Positions 60,098 to 64,000 of a DNA stretch of 64,000 nucleotides are shown piece by piece. A model generated the notes under the pieces. That model was not told the origin of the DNA. It did not search any database and saw only the letters and a list, made by a program, of their open reading frames with translations. Where the stretch lies: positions 92,223,844 to 92,287,843 of the forward strand of contig CM060694.1 in NCBI GenBank assembly GCA_030686995.1, written 5' to 3'. This stretch comes from Artemisia argyi. Lineage: Eukaryota > Streptophyta > Magnoliopsida > Asterales > Asteraceae. The position numbers were made by a program, and so were the translations under genes. Position 1 is the stretch's first letter; every line of letters starts with the position of its first letter.

Positions 60098-60110
60098 TTG
60101 GATGGGCGAC
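60098..60110 (+). other. Polypurine tract of element A
   Basis: TGGATGGGCGAC lies directly before the 3' LTR. It is less pure than the tracts in E and F (AGAGGGGAAGAC), with two pyrimidines, but is in the only suitable position. Confidence 0.5.
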
Positions 60111-63097
60111 TGTCACAACCCACAATTTCAGGTCATTTTTCCAAACTTCGACATTCTACTATTCACAAATTACTATTCATCGATCACTATTCATCGTTTT
60201 ACTATTCATCATTTTTTAGGTCAATTTGACATTCCGAGACACATTCAGAAATTTTACTATTCACTTGACACTATTCATTTCCGAGAGAAAACCACTATTC
60301 ACGTGCATTACTCATGTCATCGTAAATGTAGTTTACGAGTGTTCAAATTCGCGTGACCGTATTGGTTCAGGAGCGAATTCATGCATTATTATCAGGGACA
60401 CTTCATACGGACTAGAAATAGTCTGCATATCATCATTAGGGCACTTGCATACTATTCCACTCGTAGGATAACTAAATTAATACTTTGGTATTATTAACGA
60501 TTTACGTATGTTTATTTTGAATAAACGCTAATACGCGAACTATAAATGTGTCTAACATGTCCGACACTCCCGACTATGATCCCAATACATTTTTATACTC
60601 ATTTTTACAATATAAAAACTATAATATTAGTTTACCCGGTATTTTGGAAATTTAACTAGTACGTATCGTACGTTTAACTTAATAACGACGGTTTTCACCA
60701 AAATTAAACGATAATCACCCTAACTCTCCGTACTTGTACCCGACATATTTTTGCAATTTTTATAACTTTATTATGACCCGAATAACTTCAATAAAATTTA
60801 TTTTTAGTTAACCCGGTACCCGACTAAACTTAAAACTAATAATACTACACTAAAACCACTAACTTTCTAAAATAAATCACAAAACATTTCCCCCCCCCCC
60901 CTTTCCTCCTTTAGAACCGGCCAACCCCCCCCCCCCCCCCCCCCCCCGCTATAGTCTTCAAACATTAAAAACTTCACCAACACTCTTAAATGCTACCAAA
61001 CTTTTGTCTACAAGTATATATTAAACTCTTTTCACTCAATTATCACAAAACTCATTTTACTTGCACTAGAAAAACTTTTTCTCTCTTTTCTCTTGAGGAT
61101 TGGATCGACCAAGGTGGTCAAGGAAGCAAAAATCATAAATTTTTACAAGATCATATTGTAAACTTGTTCATTTAGTAGTCCTTGTTAGAGTTTTGAAATA
61201 AAAACTCAAGGATTAGTAGACTTTTTATCATCTAAACTCTCTAAACCATCAGGTAAGTTAACAAACTCATTTTTATGATTTTTACAAGTTATTATTATGT
61301 TTATACATTTTTCTTACAAGATCTCATACATGCATAAACTTGTACCACTCCATTTTTGTATATATTAACTTTGAAGCCCTAGAAATGGAAACATATGAAA
61401 CCCTTGTTAGACCTAGTGGATTGATGATGTTTAAGGACCCATGACACCCTAAGAAGGTGTATGGTAGGATTAGATTAGCTTTGTGGTGTTTGAAAGTGGT
61501 TTGATGGAGGATGGAACTAGTTTAGAGACTTGAAAATGGTTTTTGAAACTTTTGATATACCTACTGTCCCTATTTTAAATTCGTGGGAAAATCAGTAGAT
61601 GATGGCTAAGTTTTGACCAAAGATTTAGAAAATACATTCAAAAACGAAACTTTAGGCGAAAGAATGGACTAAAACAAGCTTATAACGAAGGAGATATGAT
61701 TTTTGCAAATTTAACGACGAAAACTACTTTTACAAAAACTGCTTGCTGTTTGGCAGAATACGACGGGTAATTTGAGGCATTAAACGTAACCTAGAGGAGC
61801 CGAGTTATCAAAAATATACTAGTATATACAAAGACGAATCCGTGGACATAAAGAACAAGGAAAACGAGCCTAAAACGACCGAGTTATACCCGTTTTAACA
61901 TTGTCAAAACTCTATATATATATATATATATATATAGTCACAAATAAAAATAATAACGTGCGTACTAAACGGTATATTTTCTAGAAAATATTACTAAGGA
62001 CTATTTTATTATCAAACGAATACGTATGATCCAAGAGAATACTTATACGACTTAACGACGTATTTCAAGGTTTTCAATACAAGGATTATAACGCTAACTT
62101 TTTCGTACGAGTTAATATGACAAGTTATATACTCCTATATATGGATATATTTTCCTAAGTATGGAAACCATTTTTCTACGACGATAACTAGTATTTTCAA
62201 ATTACGAGTGGTATGAGTATCATGTGCATGTGCATTCATTTCATTACGGCTTCATCTAAGTTAGATCATGATTATTCATTTAGGTTGCGGCTAGTACTCG
62301 CGCCTCATTGTCCCGACTACTTTTACCTCATTGCACCATCTTTGTACCATCATTTCGAGGTGAGTTCTCATAGCCCCGTTTTAATTCTATATTTTGATTT
62401 CAAATCCCACGGGGGAGAATACATTGCATTACTTATTTTTGTGTACATGCCTAAGTATAAAATTCATACATTGCTTAAGTTGCCTTATTACCACGTCTTG
62501 ACAAGTCCCCTTTATTATCATGGACCGTTAATTTCTAGTACTAAGCGGGAGTGAGTGGATAGATCTATCGGGGGTGACGCCTCCATCTGTGTTTGGGTTG
62601 CTCCAACAGTATTACAGATGCATTGGGGCCAAGTAACGTCTAGCTTCGGGGTCATGAGCTTAAGAGCCAATGTATATACTTTCCGGACATCCTATTTCTT
62701 GGCATTACTTATGGCATTTGTACACTAGATTTTACTTATAAACCTATGATTATTCACCAACTTTATGTTGACCATTTTTCGCAATGTATTTCTCAGGTAA
62801 CTAATGGCATATTCTCATGGCATTGCATGGAGTCACTTTGTGTATCAAGGATGACGCGTCACTTTTGGATTTCATGCACTTATGAACTATCGTTTGATTG
62901 TACTAAACTATTTCCTTAAACCTTTTCTAACTTTTGGGACCTATGTTTTATAACTTTGAATATTTGGAATGAATCAAACGATGTATTTTATAAACGACAC
63001 TTTAGGTCGTTCAATATTTCCTTGCTTGTGTGCTATGATCCGTTACACCCTCAGGTATTCCATTCCGCTGCCATTCAGGTATTTTGGGGGTGTGACA
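60111..63097 (+). repeat. 3' LTR of element A (2987 bp)
   Basis: Nearly identical to 50814-53858. Differences are shorter TA and C runs, scattered single bases, and a 39-bp deletion near 62623 bounded by CATT in the 5' copy. It ends GGGGTGTGACA at 63097, followed by copia LTR sequence. Confidence 0.95.
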
Positions 63098-63429
63098 TTA
63101 ATCACCCTCATTATCATGATCATAATTCTTCTAACATTCATCTTTGTTGTAAGCATATCATACATCTTGATCCACCAAAGTAGCTTGGAGATCTTGCCAT
63201 CATCATCCACCATAAGTATACATACATAAAGATTCATCACAACAAGCTTAGAGAACTTGTGATCTTCATCCATTGAAGGCTTTCAATAATTGGAAGTTCT
63301 TTTAGATTAGTCATTCATATCCATTAGACATTTATGTCTTGGATCATCATAGTACTTACTATTATAGTTTAGATGGTTTATGTGTTTGTGCCATAAAACA
63401 CAAGGTTTCTTTGTTGGGCCACAAAACAT

Positions 63430-63525
63430 AGCGGGAGTTGTTGTACCCTTGTAAAAGAACTAGCGGGAGTTGTTGTACCCTTGTAAAAGAACTAGTGGGA
63501 GTAGTTGTACCCTTGTAAAAGAACT
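63430..63525. repeat. 32-bp tandem repeat, three copies, in the copia LTR
   Basis: Units start at 63430, 63462 and 63494. The first two are identical; the third differs at two positions. Each contains GGGAGT(T/A)GTTGTACCCTT. Confidence 0.95.
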
Positions 63526-63674
63526 CGGTATGTAGCTTTGTACCGGAAAAAGTGTAAGCGAAGATTTTAAGGTTTTCTCCACCAAGAAGGGAGCTTGTTG
63601 ATCTAGTGAAGTAACTCTCGAGTTGGGTATTCGGGGAGTGGAGTAGGGCGGAGATGAGATCTGTGACCGAACCA

Positions 63675-63682
63675 CTATAAAT
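63675..63682 (+). promoter_or_regulatory. Candidate TATA box of the copia LTR
   Basis: CTATAAAT follows GAACCA, the context in which the promoter is usually found in this kind of copia LTR. Confidence 0.55.
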
Positions 63683-64000
63683 CCTCGCGTTCGGTTTGCT
63701 CTTTCCTTTTACTTTTATACTTGCTCTATATTATTGTTTGTGTTGTGACTTGATGTTTATGCTTGTTTGACAACTTGTTATATCATATGCTTTGTTTTAG
63801 TCATAAGACTATTATTAGCATTTCTCATATTACAACAAGCTTGATCGGAAATTTGTCATATGGATGTTTTTAGAAAAGAAAAACAAACCGGACGAATAAT
63901 GGCGTAACTTGACACAATGGTTTATATTATATTTGATACAACAAGTTTAAAGATTTTAAACGGAAATGTATTCACCCCCCCCCCCCCTCTACGATTTCAC

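Larger units (their letters stand above)
50814..63097 (+). mobile_element. Element A, near-complete Tekay-type Ty3/gypsy chromovirus
   Basis: The element is 12.28 kb with LTRs of 3045 and 2987 bp. It has a primer site, a leader ORF, gag, protease, RT, RNase H, integrase with GPF module and chromodomain, and a purine tract. By eye the LTRs differ at only about 15 single positions plus length changes in TA and C runs and one 39-bp deletion, so insertion was recent. Flanks are TTAAC (50809-50813) and TTAAT (63098-63102), a 5-bp duplication with one mismatch. Coding lesions are few: an amber codon in gag and an Asp-to-Tyr change in RNase H. Confidence 0.93.
63098..63999 (+). repeat. Copia LTR, part 2
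   Basis: It resumes the copia LTR after element A. The style of a SIRE/Maximus-type LTR end is clear: GTGGAGTAGGGCGG near 63638, GACCGAACCACTATAAATC (63666-63684) and a final ATTCACCCCC run with TCTACGATTTCA at the end of the window. Whether this is a 5' or 3' LTR cannot be told, because the window stops here. Confidence 0.75.

Noticed and set aside
63430..63525. CRISPR-like array
   Set aside because: Three directly abutting 32-bp units without spacers, inside a plant copia LTR.

Overview
The window is repeat-rich plant nuclear DNA and I see no host gene in it. It is AT-rich and dominated by nested LTR retrotransposons: Ty3/gypsy chromoviruses of Tekay/Del type, Athila-type Ty3/gypsy elements and Ty1/copia pieces. 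The gag and retropepsin-like proteins and the leader ORF upstream of gag look like repeats I know from Asteraceae genomes (daisy family). That assignment is an inference from protein style and was not checked by a search.

Nesting, read from LTR ends and target-site duplications (TSDs). (1) 1-5552 is the right part of element F, a decayed Tekay-like copy whose 3' LTR (2233-5552) abuts the leader ORF of element B. (2) Element B (5553-14902) is a Tekay-type chromovirus with gag and pol broken by six visible lesions and a 3' LTR at 11614-14902. It sits in the integrase end of an Athila element, G. (3) G is seen in three pieces: 14903-15607, 23390-24374 and 43872 to about 46.9 kb. (4) Element C (15608-23389, TSD GTATT) is a non-autonomous Athila-derived element inside G. 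Its 5' LTR contains a reverse solo LTR of the same family (15799-17220, TSD GCTCT). (5) Element D (24375-43871, minus strand, TSD ATGGT) belongs to the same family and sits in the 3' LTR of G. (6) Element E (32143-43347, TSD GTTTC), a decayed Tekay-like copy of the F type, sits in the 5' LTR of D. (7) About 46.9-49.56 kb holds a reverse-oriented Athila-like LTR that abuts a minus-strand copia protease fragment (49565-50014). (8) That fragment is cut by the LTR of a second copia element (50015-50813 and 63098-63999). (9) Element A (50814-63097), the youngest and most complete Tekay element, lies within that copia LTR.

The elements fall into two functional groups. A, and formerly B, encode gag, protease, reverse transcriptase, RNase H, integrase and a chromodomain, plus a leader ORF before gag. 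E and F share LTR architecture with A but share a decayed integrase with the same nonsense codon, so they look like passengers mobilised in trans. C and D have a tRNA-Asp-type primer site, an Athila-type gag (D only) and a retropepsin-fold-like ORF without an evident catalytic Asp, and no reverse transcriptase or integrase; they would depend on an Athila partner. Their LTRs carry arrays of a palindromic 11-mer, TGACG(C/G)CGTCA, directly upstream of the TATA box. I consider this the most interesting unexplained signal in the window.
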